Source: Planctomycetota bacterium (lineage in GTDB: Bacteria > Planctomycetota > Phycisphaerae > Sedimentisphaerales > Anaerohalosphaeraceae). Taken from it: a stretch of DNA of 36,980 nucleotides. A program made the translations under genes and the position numbers. The stretch's first letter is position 1, and every line of letters starts with the position of its first letter. Under the pieces are notes generated by a model, which had not been told where the DNA came from, made no database searches, and was given only the letters and a program-made list of their open reading frames with translations. Positions 15,521-24,608 of this stretch are shown here, in pieces. The DNA lies in the NCBI GenBank assembly GCA_016873215.1, contig VGXU01000023.1:1-36980 (forward strand), read 5' to 3'.

Positions 15521-15990
15521 CGCATTCTCATGGCCAGTCCGCCGAGCCCCAGAAGCAGCAGCGATGCGGGTTCGGGAGAGACAAGATGCCATGTGGCCAG
15601 CAATTCCGCGGTATCACTATCCAAGACTGAAAGGTCCGCCTGTACAACGAATTCGATGTTGAAATCAAAATAATAGACAGGATTTTGGTAGGTCGGAGAG
15701 GGTAAAAAATCAACGAACAGATAATCGCAGTCATTTTCGGAATAGATATCCCATGGCCAGGGAATCAGCGATGGAAATTGAATAAAATGAGCGTTTTGTA
15801 TGGGGCACAAAGACAGTAGCAGAGGTGATGAAAAGGGTTCGCTGGAAGTCAGACGCAGGGTGCTCTGGCCTGCAACTAAACCGACATAAGAACCGGGGGT
15901 GTAATCATTGGTATTGGCAGTCAGCGAATAACCGGCGGACGCGAAGATACCAAGGCTTGAAAACAGAACAACGATGAGCAGCTTTTTCAT
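15511..15990 (-). CDS. PEP-CTERM sorting-domain protein
   Basis: A 159-residue secreted protein. Residues 1-19 form a signal peptide (KK, then LLIVVLFSSLGIFASA). The end is a full PEP-CTERM: PEPASLLLLGLGGLAM followed by RMRKK, the signal for exosortase cleavage and surface attachment. The mature part is short, with Tyr/Phe/Asp-rich strands, and I recognise no domain in it. AGGAGG lies eight bases upstream of the ATG, a strong ribosome binding site. No exosortase gene is in the window. The gene is bracketed by two copies of a double-hairpin element. Confidence 0.85.
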   Translation of the reverse strand: MKKLLIVVLFSSLGIFASAGYSLTANTNDYTPGSYVGLVAGQSTLRLTSSEPFSSPLLLSLCPIQNAHFIQFPSLIPWPWDIYSENDCDYLFVDFLPSPTYQNPVYYFDFNIEFVVQADLSVLDSDTAELLATWHLVSPEPASLLLLGLGGLAMRMRKK

Positions 15991-16100
15991 TTTCCTATCC
16001 TCCTAAATCAAATGTTTTTCCTCGCTTCAAAATGTGGACTCTATTTTACAAAATTCCCTGCTTGGCGGGCAAGGAAAAAATTGGAATTTTACCGGACGAG

Positions 16101-16178
16101 AGAATAAAAAAAGCCGTGGGGGGTAACCCACGGCCCATATATAAAAAAGTGATGTTTGTGGCATCACCCTCTTTTTTC
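16101..16178. repeat. double-hairpin element, copy 2
   Basis: GCCGTGGG/CCCACGGC (16113-16134), then GTGATG/CATCAC (16149-16167) followed by CCTCTTTTTT. It is a direct repeat of copy 1 at 15438, including the preceding AATAAAAAA. It lies upstream of the PEP-CTERM start and before the clpB promoter, where it could stop transcription from either side. Confidence 0.7.
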
Positions 16179-16310
16179 GATGGGCATTATTTTACAATTT
16201 CAGCCTTTGCGAATCAAGAAAAAAACGACGTTCTCAGCGTCATTGAATTTATTGACGGATGCCGTTTGCTAAGGCGAGAATGCCAAAATGGCAGTCTTTG
16301 TAGTTGGGGG

Positions 16311-16338
16311 TTGATTTTGCAAGTTCTTTGGATATAAT
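16311..16338 (+). promoter_or_regulatory. sigma70-type promoter of clpB
   Basis: TTGATT (16311-16316), 16-base spacer, TATAAT (16333-16338), 75 bases before the clpB ATG. I see no CIRCE inverted repeat, so HrcA control is not indicated. Confidence 0.55.
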
Positions 16339-16412
16339 ATCTTGCGGAGATTTTTGGCCGGGGTACGGGCTTTGCATAGTTCTTTTGGGTTTAGACAGAA
16401 AGGGACGCAAAG

Positions 16413-18995
16413 ATGAAATTTGATAAATTTACGGTCAAGGCCCAGGAAGCGTTGGCGACCAGTCAGCAAATCGCGATGGCGCACAGCCATACGGTGATGA
16501 CGCCGATGCACCTGCTGTCGGCATTGCTTGCGGATGAGCAGGGTATGGCGGCGATGATATTGAAAAAAATCGGCGCCAATGTCGGCCGGATTCACGATAT
16601 GGCGGAGGGCGAATTAAGCCGGCTGCCCAAAGGCTCCGTTGGTGCCCAACTGATGCCCGACCCGGCTTATACACAGGTCATTCTTGATGCACAAAATCGC
16701 GCCGACAAAATGGGTGACGACTATCTCAGCGTCGAACATCTCCTGTTATCGCTGGCGGAGGTCAAAAGTGACGCCAAGGAAATTCTCAGTGTCAATTCCA
16801 TTACGCCGCATCAAATCGAGCAGGCGGTCAAAGAGATTCGCGGCGGGACGAAAATCACCGACGAGAGTCCCGAAAGCAAATATAAGGCTCTCGAACGCTT
16901 CGGCATTGATTTGCTGGAAATGGCGCGTCACGGTAAACTCGACCCCGTTATCGGCCGGGAAGATGAAATCCGTCGGTGCATGCAGGTGTTGAATCGCCGG
17001 ACAAAAAATAATCCCGTTCTTATCGGCGAACCCGGTGTGGGCAAAACGGCGATTGTCGAAGGGCTTGCCCAGCGGATTGTCTCCGGCGACGTTCCGGCGG
17101 GCCTGAAAGATAAACAGCTTATTGCACTGGATATGGGGGCGCTGGTGGCGGGGACGAAATTCCGCGGGGAATTTGAAGAACGATTCAAAGCCGTGCTCAA
17201 AGAGGTGACCGGCTCCAACGGGCAGATTATTTTGTTTATCGATGAACTGCATACGATTGTCGGGGCGGGCAGGGCGGAAGGCTCGGTTGATGCGGGCAAT
17301 CTGCTCAAGCCGTCGCTGGCGCGCGGCGAACTGCGCTGCATCGGCGCCACGACGCTGGATGAGTATCGCAAATATATTGAAAAGGATGCGGCGCTGGAAC
17401 GGCGTTTTCAGCCGGTGATGGTGGACCCGCCTACGGTAGAAGAGACTATTGCTATTCTTCGCGGCCTCAAAGACCGCTATGACGCGCACCACGGCGTGCG
17501 GATTACCGATGCGGCGCTGGTGGCGGCGGCGACGCTGTCCAATCGGTATATCCCCGACCGTTTTCTGCCGGACAAAGCCATTGACTTGATTGATGAAGCG
17601 GCGTCGCGGCTGCGGATTGAAAACGATTCGCTGCCGACGGAACTGGACGATATCCGCCGGAAAATTATGCAGTTGGAAATCGAATGCCAGGCGCTGAAAA
17701 AAGAGACCGACCCGGCCAGCGCCAAACGATTAGCGAAATCGCAGAAACAACTGGCCCAACTGAAGTCTCAGGATGCGGAACTGACGGCCCGCTGGGAAGC
17801 GGATAAAGACGCCATTGGAACGGTCAAAAAAATCAAGGAGCAGATTGCCGGGGCGCAGAATGAATTTGAACAGGCGCAGCGCAAGGGTGATTTGGAGCGT
17901 GCCGCCCGGCTGAAATATGAAACGATCATCGGCTTGCAGAAGCAATTGAAAGCCGCGGAAGAATCTTTAGCCAGTGCCAACGGCTCGACGATGGTTCACA
18001 GCGAAGTGACGGAAGAACACATTGCGCAGGTCGTCAGTAAATGGACGGGGATTCCGGTGGCACGGCTGGTGGCCGGTCAGCGGGAACGGCTGCTGAAGAT
18101 GGAAGAAGAAATTCGCGCCCGTGTGGTTGGTCAGGACGAAGCCATGACGGCGATTTGCAACGCGGTGCGGCGCAATCGCGCCGGCCTGGGCGATGCCAAT
18201 CGGCCCATCGGCGTATTTTTATTCCTCGGTCCTACGGGCGTGGGCAAGACTGAACTGGCGCGGGCGCTGGCGGAATTTTTGTTCAATGACCCGGCCGGGA
18301 TGATTCGGGTTGATATGAGCGAGTTTATGGAACAGCATTCGGTGGCACGGCTAATCGGGGCGCCGCCCGGCTATGTCGGCTATGAGGAAGGCGGCAGGCT
18401 GACGGAAGCGGTACGCAGAAAGCCCTATTCGGTGGTCTTGCTCGACGAGATTGAGAAGGCTCATCCGGATGTGTTTAATGTTTTGCTGCAGGTGTTTGAC
18501 GATGGCCGTCTTACCGACGGCAAAGGTCGAACGGTGGATTTCAAAAATACGGTTGTCATTATGACGAGTAATTTCGCCGGCCAGCAGATTATGGAAATGA
18601 GCCGGAACGAAGGCGCCGACTGGGAAATCGAAGCGCATGTCCGTGAAGCGCTGAGAAAGTATTTCAAGCCGGAGTTTCTCAATCGCATCGATGAGACGAT
18701 TATCTTTCATGCGCTGACGCGTGAAGACCTCATGAAAATCGTCGATATTCAGTTACGTTATCTGGTCGAACGGCTCAAGGCCCGTCATTTGGACGTGGCG
18801 TTTACCGACGCAGCCAAAAAACAGCTTATGGATGAAGGGTATGACCCGGCGTTTGGGGCGCGTCCGCTCAAGCGGGTCATTCAGCAGCGGCTGGAAAACC
18901 AGTTGGCCAATGAACTTCTGGCCGGTCATTTTGCCGAGGGCGGCAAAATCCGCATTGACGCCGACAGGAACGCTTTTCGCTTTGAAAAGGCGTAA
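16413..18995 (+). CDS. clpB: ATP-dependent chaperone ClpB
   Basis: An 860-residue Hsp100 disaggregase of standard length. It has an N-terminal Clp repeat domain (1-145), a first AAA+ module with Walker A GEPGVGKT near residue 205 and the arginine-finger region ALERRFQPV, a coiled-coil middle domain (about 400-530), and a second AAA+ module with GPTGVGKT near 606 and [13 protein letters not shown]. The coiled-coil marks it as ClpB and not ClpA/C. Working with DnaK, it pulls polypeptides out of aggregates. A few pore and hinge details cannot be judged by eye. It is a single-gene unit with its own promoter. Confidence 0.96.
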   Translation: MKFDKFTVKAQEALATSQQIAMAHSHTVMTPMHLLSALLADEQGMAAMILKKIGANVGRIHDMAEGELSRLPKGSVGAQLMPDPAYTQVILDAQNRADKMGDDYLSVEHLLLSLAEVKSDAKEILSVNSITPHQIEQAVKEIRGGTKITDESPESKYKALERFGIDLLEMARHGKLDPVIGREDEIRRCMQVLNRRTKNNPVLIGEPGVGKTAIVEGLAQRIVSGDVPAGLKDKQLIALDMGALVAGTKFRGEFEERFKAVLKEVTGSNGQIILFIDELHTIVGAGRAEGSVDAGNLLKPSLARGELRCIGATTLDEYRKYIEKDAALERRFQPVMVDPPTVEETIAILRGLKDRYDAHHGVRITDAALVAAATLSNRYIPDRFLPDKAIDLIDEAASRLRIENDSLPTELDDIRRKIMQLEIECQALKKETDPASAKRLAKSQKQLAQLKSQDAELTARWEADKDAIGTVKKIKEQIAGAQNEFEQAQRKGDLERAARLKYETIIGLQKQLKAAEESLASANGSTMVHSEVTEEHIAQVVSKWTGIPVARLVAGQRERLLKMEEEIRARVVGQDEAMTAICNAVRRNRAGLGDANRPIGVFLFLGPTGVGKTELARALAEFLFNDPAGMIRVDMSEFMEQHSVARLIGAPPGYVGYEEGGRLTEAVRRKPYSVVLLDEIEKAHPDVFNVLLQVFDDGRLTDGKGRTVDFKNTVVIMTSNFAGQQIMEMSRNEGADWEIEAHVREALRKYFKPEFLNRIDETIIFHALTREDLMKIVDIQLRYLVERLKARHLDVAFTDAAKKQLMDEGYDPAFGARPLKRVIQQRLENQLANELLAGHFAEGGKIRIDADRNAFRFEKA

Positions 18996-19015
18996 AAGTA
19001 CGCAGCAGAATTTGA

Positions 19016-19043
19016 TTGGTTTTTCGAGGGGAAACGGTATAAT
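19016..19043 (+). promoter_or_regulatory. promoter of the aminotransferase-flavodoxin pair
   Basis: TTGGTT (19016-19021), 16-base spacer, TATAAT (19038-19043). AGGGGA and TCCCCT form an inverted repeat flanking the -10 box, which could be an operator or a coincidence. Confidence 0.5.
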
Positions 19044-19078
19044 GCTCCCCTTTGGAATTTATCAAAGAGAGGAAAGCA

Positions 19079-20194
19079 ATGGATATTAAAGTTCCGTTAA
19101 GCCGGCCCGATATTACGGAGGCCGAGATTGAAGCCGTCACCGATGTGCTGCGTACGCCGAATCTTTCGCTGGGTCCGAAACTGCGGGAGTTTGAAAAGGC
19201 TTTTTGCGATTATATCGGGTGCAACTATGCCGTAGCCGTCAACAGCGGTACGAGCGGTCTGTTTCTGTGTCTTTCGGCGATGGGAATCGGCCCCGGCGAT
19301 GAAGTCATCACCACGCCGTTCACATTTATTGCCACATCAAATGTTATCCTAATGGTCGGCGCCAAACCGGTATTTGTTGATATTGACCCGGTGACGCTGA
19401 ATATTGACCCGGTCAAAATGGAAAAAGCGATTACGCCCCGCACGAAAGCAATTATCCCTGTAGAAGTTTTCGGCAGTCCGGCCGGATTTGACGCGATTTG
19501 TGAAATTGCCCGCAAGCACAACCTGCTGATCGTGGAGGATAGCTGCGAGGGGCTGGGTTCGATGCTTCACGGCAAAAAGGCAGGTACATTCGGTGATATG
19601 AGTGTGTTTGCGTTTTATCCCAATAAACAGATGACCACCGGCGAAGGCGGAATGATTCTAACCGATAACAAACACTGGGCGGATTTGTGCTGCTCATTAC
19701 GCAGCCAGGGACGCAGTATCGGCGGCGGCTGGCTGGCTCACGAACGTCTGGGCTATAATTATCGTCTTTGCGATATTAATTGTGTGCTGGGAATTGTGCA
19801 GTTGTCGCGGATCGAGGAATTTGTTGAGAAACGCCGGGCGGTGGCGCAGATGTATCAGCAGCTTCTGTCCGACGACAGCCGGATTATCGTACCGACGGAA
19901 CCGGATGGCTGCCGCATGAGCTGGTTTGTGTTTGTGATTCAGCTTCCCGGCTATAACCAGGATAAGCGAAATACGACGATGAAAAAACTGGTGGAACGCG
20001 GCATCCAGGTCAGCAATTATTTCCCGCCGGTGCATTTGCAGCCGTTTATGATTCAGCAATTCGGCTTTAAGTCCGGCGATTTCCCGCTGACCGAGTCGGT
20101 CAGCCAGCGGACTATCGCGCTGCCATTCCATAATAATCTCTCGGCCGATGAGGTCAAAACCGTTTGCAATGAATTGAAAGCCTGTTTGGAGTGA
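19079..20194 (+). CDS. DegT/DnrJ/EryC1/StrS-family aminotransferase
   Basis: A 371-residue PLP-dependent sugar aminotransferase. The PLP lysine is K183 (FAFYPNKQMTTGEGGMI), VNSGTSGLFLCLSAMGIGPGDEVITTPFTFIATSN is the cofactor-phosphate region, and VEDSCEGLGS holds the Asp that pairs with the pyridine nitrogen. Enzymes of this family aminate keto-sugar nucleotides for surface polysaccharides or glycans. The start ATG has AGAGAGGA upstream; an upstream in-frame start has none. The flavodoxin-like gene begins five bases after its stop. No other sugar-nucleotide gene is nearby, so the substrate is open. Confidence 0.9.
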   Translation: MDIKVPLSRPDITEAEIEAVTDVLRTPNLSLGPKLREFEKAFCDYIGCNYAVAVNSGTSGLFLCLSAMGIGPGDEVITTPFTFIATSNVILMVGAKPVFVDIDPVTLNIDPVKMEKAITPRTKAIIPVEVFGSPAGFDAICEIARKHNLLIVEDSCEGLGSMLHGKKAGTFGDMSVFAFYPNKQMTTGEGGMILTDNKHWADLCCSLRSQGRSIGGGWLAHERLGYNYRLCDINCVLGIVQLSRIEEFVEKRRAVAQMYQQLLSDDSRIIVPTEPDGCRMSWFVFVIQLPGYNQDKRNTTMKKLVERGIQVSNYFPPVHLQPFMIQQFGFKSGDFPLTESVSQRTIALPFHNNLSADEVKTVCNELKACLE

Positions 20195-20199
20195 TAGTG

Positions 20200-20802
20200 A
20201 TGAAAATTGTCGCAGTCATTGGAACCTATCGCAAGGGCGGTGTAACGGATTCGGCCGTGGATGCGGTTCTTGCCGGGGCGCAATCGGCCGGGGCACAGAC
20301 CGAAAAAATCCATCTGATTGATAAGCCTATCGAATTTTGCAATAACTGCCGGGCGTGCTGTCAGCAGCCGGGGGAGAAACGAGGCAAATGCGTTTATGAC
20401 GATGATATGAACGGCATTCTTGATACGATGGAGCAGGCCGATGCGATGGTGTTTGCCTGCCCGATAAACGCCGGTACTGTGACCGCGGTGACCAAACGAT
20501 TTATCGAACGGCTAATGGTCTATTACTATTGGCCTTGGGGGAAAGTCTGTGCGCCGAAGCGTCGCAATAAAAAACTCAGCAAAAAGGCAATTATCATCAC
20601 TTCCAGTACGATGCCTGCGCTGCTGGGTCGGTTTCTGGGGCTACAATTTTTCCAATTGCTGCGTGAACCAGTCAAAATTGTCGGGGCCAGGCCGGTAAAG
20701 ACATTGTATTTTGGCATGGTTGCCCCGACACGGGACTGGAAACTGCCGGGAAAACAGATTCAGAAATGTTTTGCTGCGGGTCGCAAACTGGCCGGCGGCT
20801 GA
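20200..20802 (+). CDS. flavodoxin-family / iron-sulfur flavoprotein-like
   Basis: A 200-residue protein with a flavodoxin-like fold: VAVIGTYRKGGVTDSAVDAVLAG is the FMN phosphate loop, and FACPINAGTVTAVTKRFIERL the second FMN region. C47, C50, C53/C54 and C64 (CNNCRACC...GKC) form a compact Cys cluster like that of Isf iron-sulfur flavoproteins, which would carry a 4Fe-4S centre and pass electrons to FMN. An NAD(P)H-dependent FMN reductase is the main alternative. GGAG lies just before the ATG at 20200, inside the end of the aminotransferase gene, so the two are translationally coupled. Confidence 0.82.
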   Translation: MKIVAVIGTYRKGGVTDSAVDAVLAGAQSAGAQTEKIHLIDKPIEFCNNCRACCQQPGEKRGKCVYDDDMNGILDTMEQADAMVFACPINAGTVTAVTKRFIERLMVYYYWPWGKVCAPKRRNKKLSKKAIIITSSTMPALLGRFLGLQFFQLLREPVKIVGARPVKTLYFGMVAPTRDWKLPGKQIQKCFAAGRKLAGG

Positions 20803-20974
20803 AAAACAGACCGGCGTCCCATAATGCCGGTGCGGCAGTTTCAATTCTTTTATTTCACTTCATAAGAATTTTCACATACGTGTTTGCCTGCCGCCGTATC
20901 ATTTCTTAGAGTTTCAATGTGGGGGGCCGGCATTCGGGAAAAGTAAGAACTTCCTGATATGTCCAGGTTGTATG

Positions 20975-21071
20975 AATTTGCCTCGGGAATCGGCAAATTG
21001 GCCCTGAAAGACGTAAAGCCGTAAGTCCGGCGTACTGTCCGTTTGCGGACAGAATGCCGGGTATCGGCCAA
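20975..21071 (+). ncRNA. structured 5' leader, possible c-di-GMP-I-like riboswitch
   Basis: Perfect hairpin AATTTGCC/GGCAAATT (20975-20999), then GAAAGACGTAAAGCC (21006-21020), then stem CCGGC/GCCGG (21027-21060) enclosing TGTCCG/CGGACA (21036-21051). TTGGCC (20998) can pair with GGCCAA (21066). GGCAAA, GACGYAAAGCC and GCCGGGT in this order recall the c-di-GMP-I (GEMM) aptamer, but the GNRA-capped stem expected between GGCAAA and GACG is not formed here. It ends 31 bases before the small membrane-protein gene at 21103. The riboswitch identity is a guess; the base-pairing is directly visible. Confidence 0.42.
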
Positions 21072-21102
21072 ACGAAACGATGTCTTCGAAGGGAGATTCC
21101 GC

Positions 21103-21426
21103 ATGGGTTTACGAGGTAAAATGCTGTTCGGGCTGATAGCCTACTTTGGCGGATTCGCCACGGCGATTTATTATCTGTCTCCCGCTGCGGCCAATGCCGC
21201 CAGTGGGAAACAGAGCCAATCGATACAACGGAAACAACCGGCCGGACAGGCGGCTAAGCAATCGGTCAATACGGAGAAGTACAAGGCAGAGGCTCAGCAG
21301 TTTAAAGAGAGAATAAACACGGTAATTGCCTTCGCCGAGGAAAAGGCCCAGCAGGCTGTGGAACTGTATAAGGCCCACGCCGCCGCGGCCGAACAAAACA
21401 AAAACCTTCAGGCCGCCGCTGATTAA
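21103..21426 (+). CDS. small membrane-anchored protein with a helical tail
   Basis: A 107-residue protein. Residues 1-27 give one membrane segment (LFGLIAYFGGFATAIYYLSP) after a short basic start. A Gln/Ser/Lys linker follows, then a predicted long helix (KYKAEAQQFKERINTVIAFAEEKAQQAVELYKAHAAAAEQ). The layout suggests an inner-membrane anchor with an extracytoplasmic coiled coil. I do not recognise the family. The ATG at 21103 is chosen because AAGGGAGA stands eight bases upstream; an upstream ATG at 21043 lies within the structured leader. A strong terminator follows at 21487, so this is a single-gene unit. Confidence 0.65.
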   Translation: MGLRGKMLFGLIAYFGGFATAIYYLSPAAANAASGKQSQSIQRKQPAGQAAKQSVNTEKYKAEAQQFKERINTVIAFAEEKAQQAVELYKAHAAAAEQNKNLQAAAD

Positions 21427-21486
21427 CGACGCTGCGGCCCGAAGGTGTTTTCTTATGGATTAACCGGCATGAGTGTGATTTTTTTG

Positions 21487-21526
21487 GCCGGGGGTATCGG
21501 GCGTTCCGATGTCCCCGGCTTTTTTT
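21487..21526 (+). terminator. strong rho-independent terminator
   Basis: GCCGGGG (21487-21493) pairs with CCCCGGC (21513-21519), and ATCGG (21496-21500) with CCGAT (21506-21510), followed by seven T. It ends the small membrane-protein gene. Confidence 0.85.
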
Positions 21527-21620
21527 ATGAGCTTCACGCATGGACGCGGCGAGGTAAAAACCTTGACATGCAATCATCTATCGCCTACGATTTGCCTTTG
21601 AACGAATAATAGAGGATTGA

Positions 21621-22520
21621 ATGGCCAGTCATAACCTGTCACAGATAACGCTTGAGGAGCTTGAGATTTTGGGGTATTCGGTGGCCGGGGAAGAGTCGGT
21701 CGTCGCAATGCCGCAATTGGACGTCTGTTTTGACGTCGGCAAGTCCCCCGACCAGATTATCCCTATTCCCCACGTCTTACTGACGCACGGCCATATCGAC
21801 CACGCCGCGGGCATCGCTTATTATCTGTCGCATCGGAATTTTATGAAGATGTCGCCGGGCGTGGTGCTGACGCCGCCAAGTACGATAGAGCCGATACGCG
21901 AGATTTTGCAGGCGTGGAGCAGGCTGGACGGCAGCCGTATTCCATCTGAGATTGTCGCTGTTCGGCCGGGCGACGAATATGTCATCAAGCCCAATCTGTT
22001 TGTCCGGGTCTTTCCCACCAAACACACTCGCGATTCCGTAGGCTTTTGCGTGATTGAGCGCCGGAAGAAACTGCGGCCGGAATATCTGGATTTGTCCGGG
22101 CCGGAGCTTGTCGCGCTGAAGAAAAAAGGCGTTACTATCGATACGCCGCTGGAAATTCCGATTGTGACATACCTGGGTGACACATCCTACGTGGATTTTT
22201 CGCAGTTGGATTATATCGCCAACAGCCGGATTCTGATTGCCGAGTGTACGTTTTTCGAGGATGAACACACCGAGCGGGCCGACGCCGGCCGGCATATGCA
22301 TATTGATGAATTTGGCCCGCTGCTGGAGCGGATGAATAATCAGACTATTATTATGACACATCTGACGCAGCGGACATCGGTGGGGGAGGCGAAGGCGATG
22401 CTCAGAAAGCGGCTGCCGGCCGAGATTTTCAAGAAAATGATTATTCTGATGGACCGAAAATACCGGCAGGGTGGAAACAAAGCGGGGGAGCAGCCGGGGG
22501 ATTCAAAAGTCAAAGTTTGA
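21621..22520 (+). CDS. metallo-beta-lactamase-fold hydrolase, RNase Z-like
   Basis: A 299-residue MBL-fold protein. THGHIDHAAG (H56, H58, D60, H61) is the first zinc motif; TKHT, YLGDTSYVDF (metal-bridging Asp), AECTFFEDEH and MTHLTQRTS supply the rest. The AECTF and late His arrangement is like RNase Z, which trims the 3' ends of tRNA precursors, but the flexible arm of that enzyme is not evident, so another phosphodiesterase or hydrolase role is possible. AGAGGA precedes the ATG by about five bases. It converges with the glycogen debranching gene, with nine bases between the stops. Confidence 0.8.
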   Translation: MASHNLSQITLEELEILGYSVAGEESVVAMPQLDVCFDVGKSPDQIIPIPHVLLTHGHIDHAAGIAYYLSHRNFMKMSPGVVLTPPSTIEPIREILQAWSRLDGSRIPSEIVAVRPGDEYVIKPNLFVRVFPTKHTRDSVGFCVIERRKKLRPEYLDLSGPELVALKKKGVTIDTPLEIPIVTYLGDTSYVDFSQLDYIANSRILIAECTFFEDEHTERADAGRHMHIDEFGPLLERMNNQTIIMTHLTQRTSVGEAKAMLRKRLPAEIFKKMIILMDRKYRQGGNKAGEQPGDSKVKV

Positions 22521-22529
22521 GATTACGAA

Positions 22530-24596
22530 TTATTTCTTGTGAATCAGCGTCCATGCCCGCAGGACTTCGGCGACACTCCATGCCTGTGCGAAACAGCCCT
22601 TTGGTTTTTGCGGCGGGTCGCCGTCAAAAATTTCACTGATGCTTCCGATGCAGCCGTCGTTGGTCAAATGATTCAGCAGCGGCTCAAGAAACAGCCTGCA
22701 CTGTACCTTGGCTTCCTGACTGAACTCGTGAACCCGCAGATACGCTTCCACAAACGGCCCGATGAGCCACGGCCAGACCGTCCCCTGATGATAGGCGGCG
22801 TCACGTTCAAACGGCCCGCCTTCATATCGCGGGATATACCGGCCTTCGGTGGGGCTTAGCGTTCGCAGTCCAAAAGGCGTCAAGAGATGCTGCTGTACCA
22901 TCTTTACGATTTTCGCCTGCTGCGGCTGGCTCAAAGGAGAATACGGCAGACTGACCGCGAAAATCTGATTGGGCCGGACGCTGGCGTCTTCGGTTTCGTC
23001 CGGCAGGATGCAGTCGTATAAACAGCCCGCTTTTTCGTTCCAGAACAGGGGAGCGAAATTTTTCAGCACCTCTTCGGCGGCGGTATGATAAAAATCGGTC
23101 TGTTCGACGCTTTTGTTCTGATAATACAATTCGAGATTGCGAAGCGCATTATACCACAGCGCATTGATTTCCACTGTTTTGCCGTAGCGCGGCGTAAATA
23201 CGACATCGTTGCACTTGGCATCCATCCAGGTCAACTGTGTTTTGGCGCTGCCGGCGGAAATCAATCCGTCTTTATCGGCGTGAATGTCGAATCGCGTCCC
23301 TCGGCGGTACGAATCCGTAATCCACTTGACGGCCGGCAGCAGCTTGACGGAGAACGTCTGGCTGTCGCCGGTGTGCCGCAGATAGGTGAACGCCGCATGC
23401 ACAAACCACAGCGACGCATCGACGCTGTTGTAATGGGCCGCCTGTCCGTAATCGTCAAAGCGGTTGGGAATCATTCCCTCGCTGACGGCGCGGGCGAATG
23501 TCTGAAGGACGCCGGCGGCGACGCCGTATCGCCCCGTGCAGAGACAAAGCCCTTCCAGCGAGATGAAGGTATCCCGACCCCAGTCAACAAACCACGGATA
23601 ACCGGCGATGACCGTCGGCGTGGGGTGGTCGCTGATGGTGCGTTCGACCAGGAATTGTCCTGAGGCGAGGAATAATTGCTGCTGCACCGGCTCAGTTGGG
23701 GAACTGTTTTTGAGCAATTCTTTTTGCCGCAGTTTCAAACTATCGATGACGATGTCGGCATCGAGGCGTTCGAGCGCGGGTTGAAATTCGCTGGACTCGG
23801 AGAATCCGGCCCAAAGAACGATTCGTCCGGGCTTATCAACCCGGCATCGGAAAACGCCCGGCGACCACAAGTCTTCGAAGCAATCCTGTCCCCGCCGCTG
23901 CTCCTGACGATAAAAGAAACGATTCCACCACTGCGGCTGCTGTTCGAATCGCATCGTTTCACAGTACAGCGTTAGTTTGCTATCCATATCGGAATTGGAC
24001 TGGATGCTGATTTCCTGATCGTTCCAGAGGGAATATAAATTGCCCGAAGCGTTCTGCAGGGCGTGGAAATCCCGCATTGCCGTCAGTGGCCGGACCGAAA
24101 AATCAAGTTCTTCCGTCACTTCCGAAAACGTATAAACCAGAGCGATGCAGTCGCTGTCGGTCAGCAGATACAGTGACCGGGCGACCCTGGCGCAGGGCAG
24201 CATGTAATCCCAGTGTACGCCGACGTCTTTGCGGAACCGCCGGAGATATTGATAACCCTGCGGATGAAAGGCCTTGTCGAATTCAAAGCAGCTGAAGGAG
24301 TATTCCTGCCCTGCGTGGACGATGGTTTCGTGACAGTTGGCCAGCGCCTTGATGCGGCAGGCCGGCGGATTCTTGGACCCGATGAGAAGGGCGTGATACC
24401 GGCGGGTGTTGCATCCTGCCAGCGTGCCGGAACTGAATGCCGCCCGGCTGTTGGTCAGCAGCCATTCTTTCTCCACAGACTGTTCGAGGGGGCTGTCCTT
24501 CAACTCCAGAATCAAATCCGAACCATCGATAATGGATGTTTTTTTTGCCATATCCCGCCCGTGTCGGTTCAATTTATCCGCATATAAAAGGGACAT
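22530..24596 (-). CDS. amylo-alpha-1,6-glucosidase (glycogen debranching enzyme)
   Basis: A 688-residue protein. An N-terminal domain (EWLLTNSRAAFSSGTLAGCNTRRYHALLIG, about 45-75) matches the GDE_N type, and the (alpha/alpha)6-barrel catalytic domain carries FVDWGRDTFISLEGL near residue 335 and FERDAAYHQGTVWPWLIGPFVEAY near 590-610. It removes alpha-1,6-linked glucose at branch points of glycogen-like glucan. The ATG at 24596 follows AGGAA; an internal ATG (residue 16) is less likely. It is the last gene of a three-gene minus-strand operon, 12 bases after the GH57 gene. Confidence 0.92.
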   Translation of the reverse strand: MSLLYADKLNRHGRDMAKKTSIIDGSDLILELKDSPLEQSVEKEWLLTNSRAAFSSGTLAGCNTRRYHALLIGSKNPPACRIKALANCHETIVHAGQEYSFSCFEFDKAFHPQGYQYLRRFRKDVGVHWDYMLPCARVARSLYLLTDSDCIALVYTFSEVTEELDFSVRPLTAMRDFHALQNASGNLYSLWNDQEISIQSNSDMDSKLTLYCETMRFEQQPQWWNRFFYRQEQRRGQDCFEDLWSPGVFRCRVDKPGRIVLWAGFSESSEFQPALERLDADIVIDSLKLRQKELLKNSSPTEPVQQQLFLASGQFLVERTISDHPTPTVIAGYPWFVDWGRDTFISLEGLCLCTGRYGVAAGVLQTFARAVSEGMIPNRFDDYGQAAHYNSVDASLWFVHAAFTYLRHTGDSQTFSVKLLPAVKWITDSYRRGTRFDIHADKDGLISAGSAKTQLTWMDAKCNDVVFTPRYGKTVEINALWYNALRNLELYYQNKSVEQTDFYHTAAEEVLKNFAPLFWNEKAGCLYDCILPDETEDASVRPNQIFAVSLPYSPLSQPQQAKIVKMVQQHLLTPFGLRTLSPTEGRYIPRYEGGPFERDAAYHQGTVWPWLIGPFVEAYLRVHEFSQEAKVQCRLFLEPLLNHLTNDGCIGSISEIFDGDPPQKPKGCFAQAWSVAEVLRAWTLIHKK

Positions 24597-24608
24597 TATT
24601 GTTTCCTG

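Noticed and set aside
15438-16178. CRISPR array or IS ends
   Set aside because: Only two repeat units 660 bases apart with a gene between and no transposase; no regularly spaced repeats anywhere in the window.
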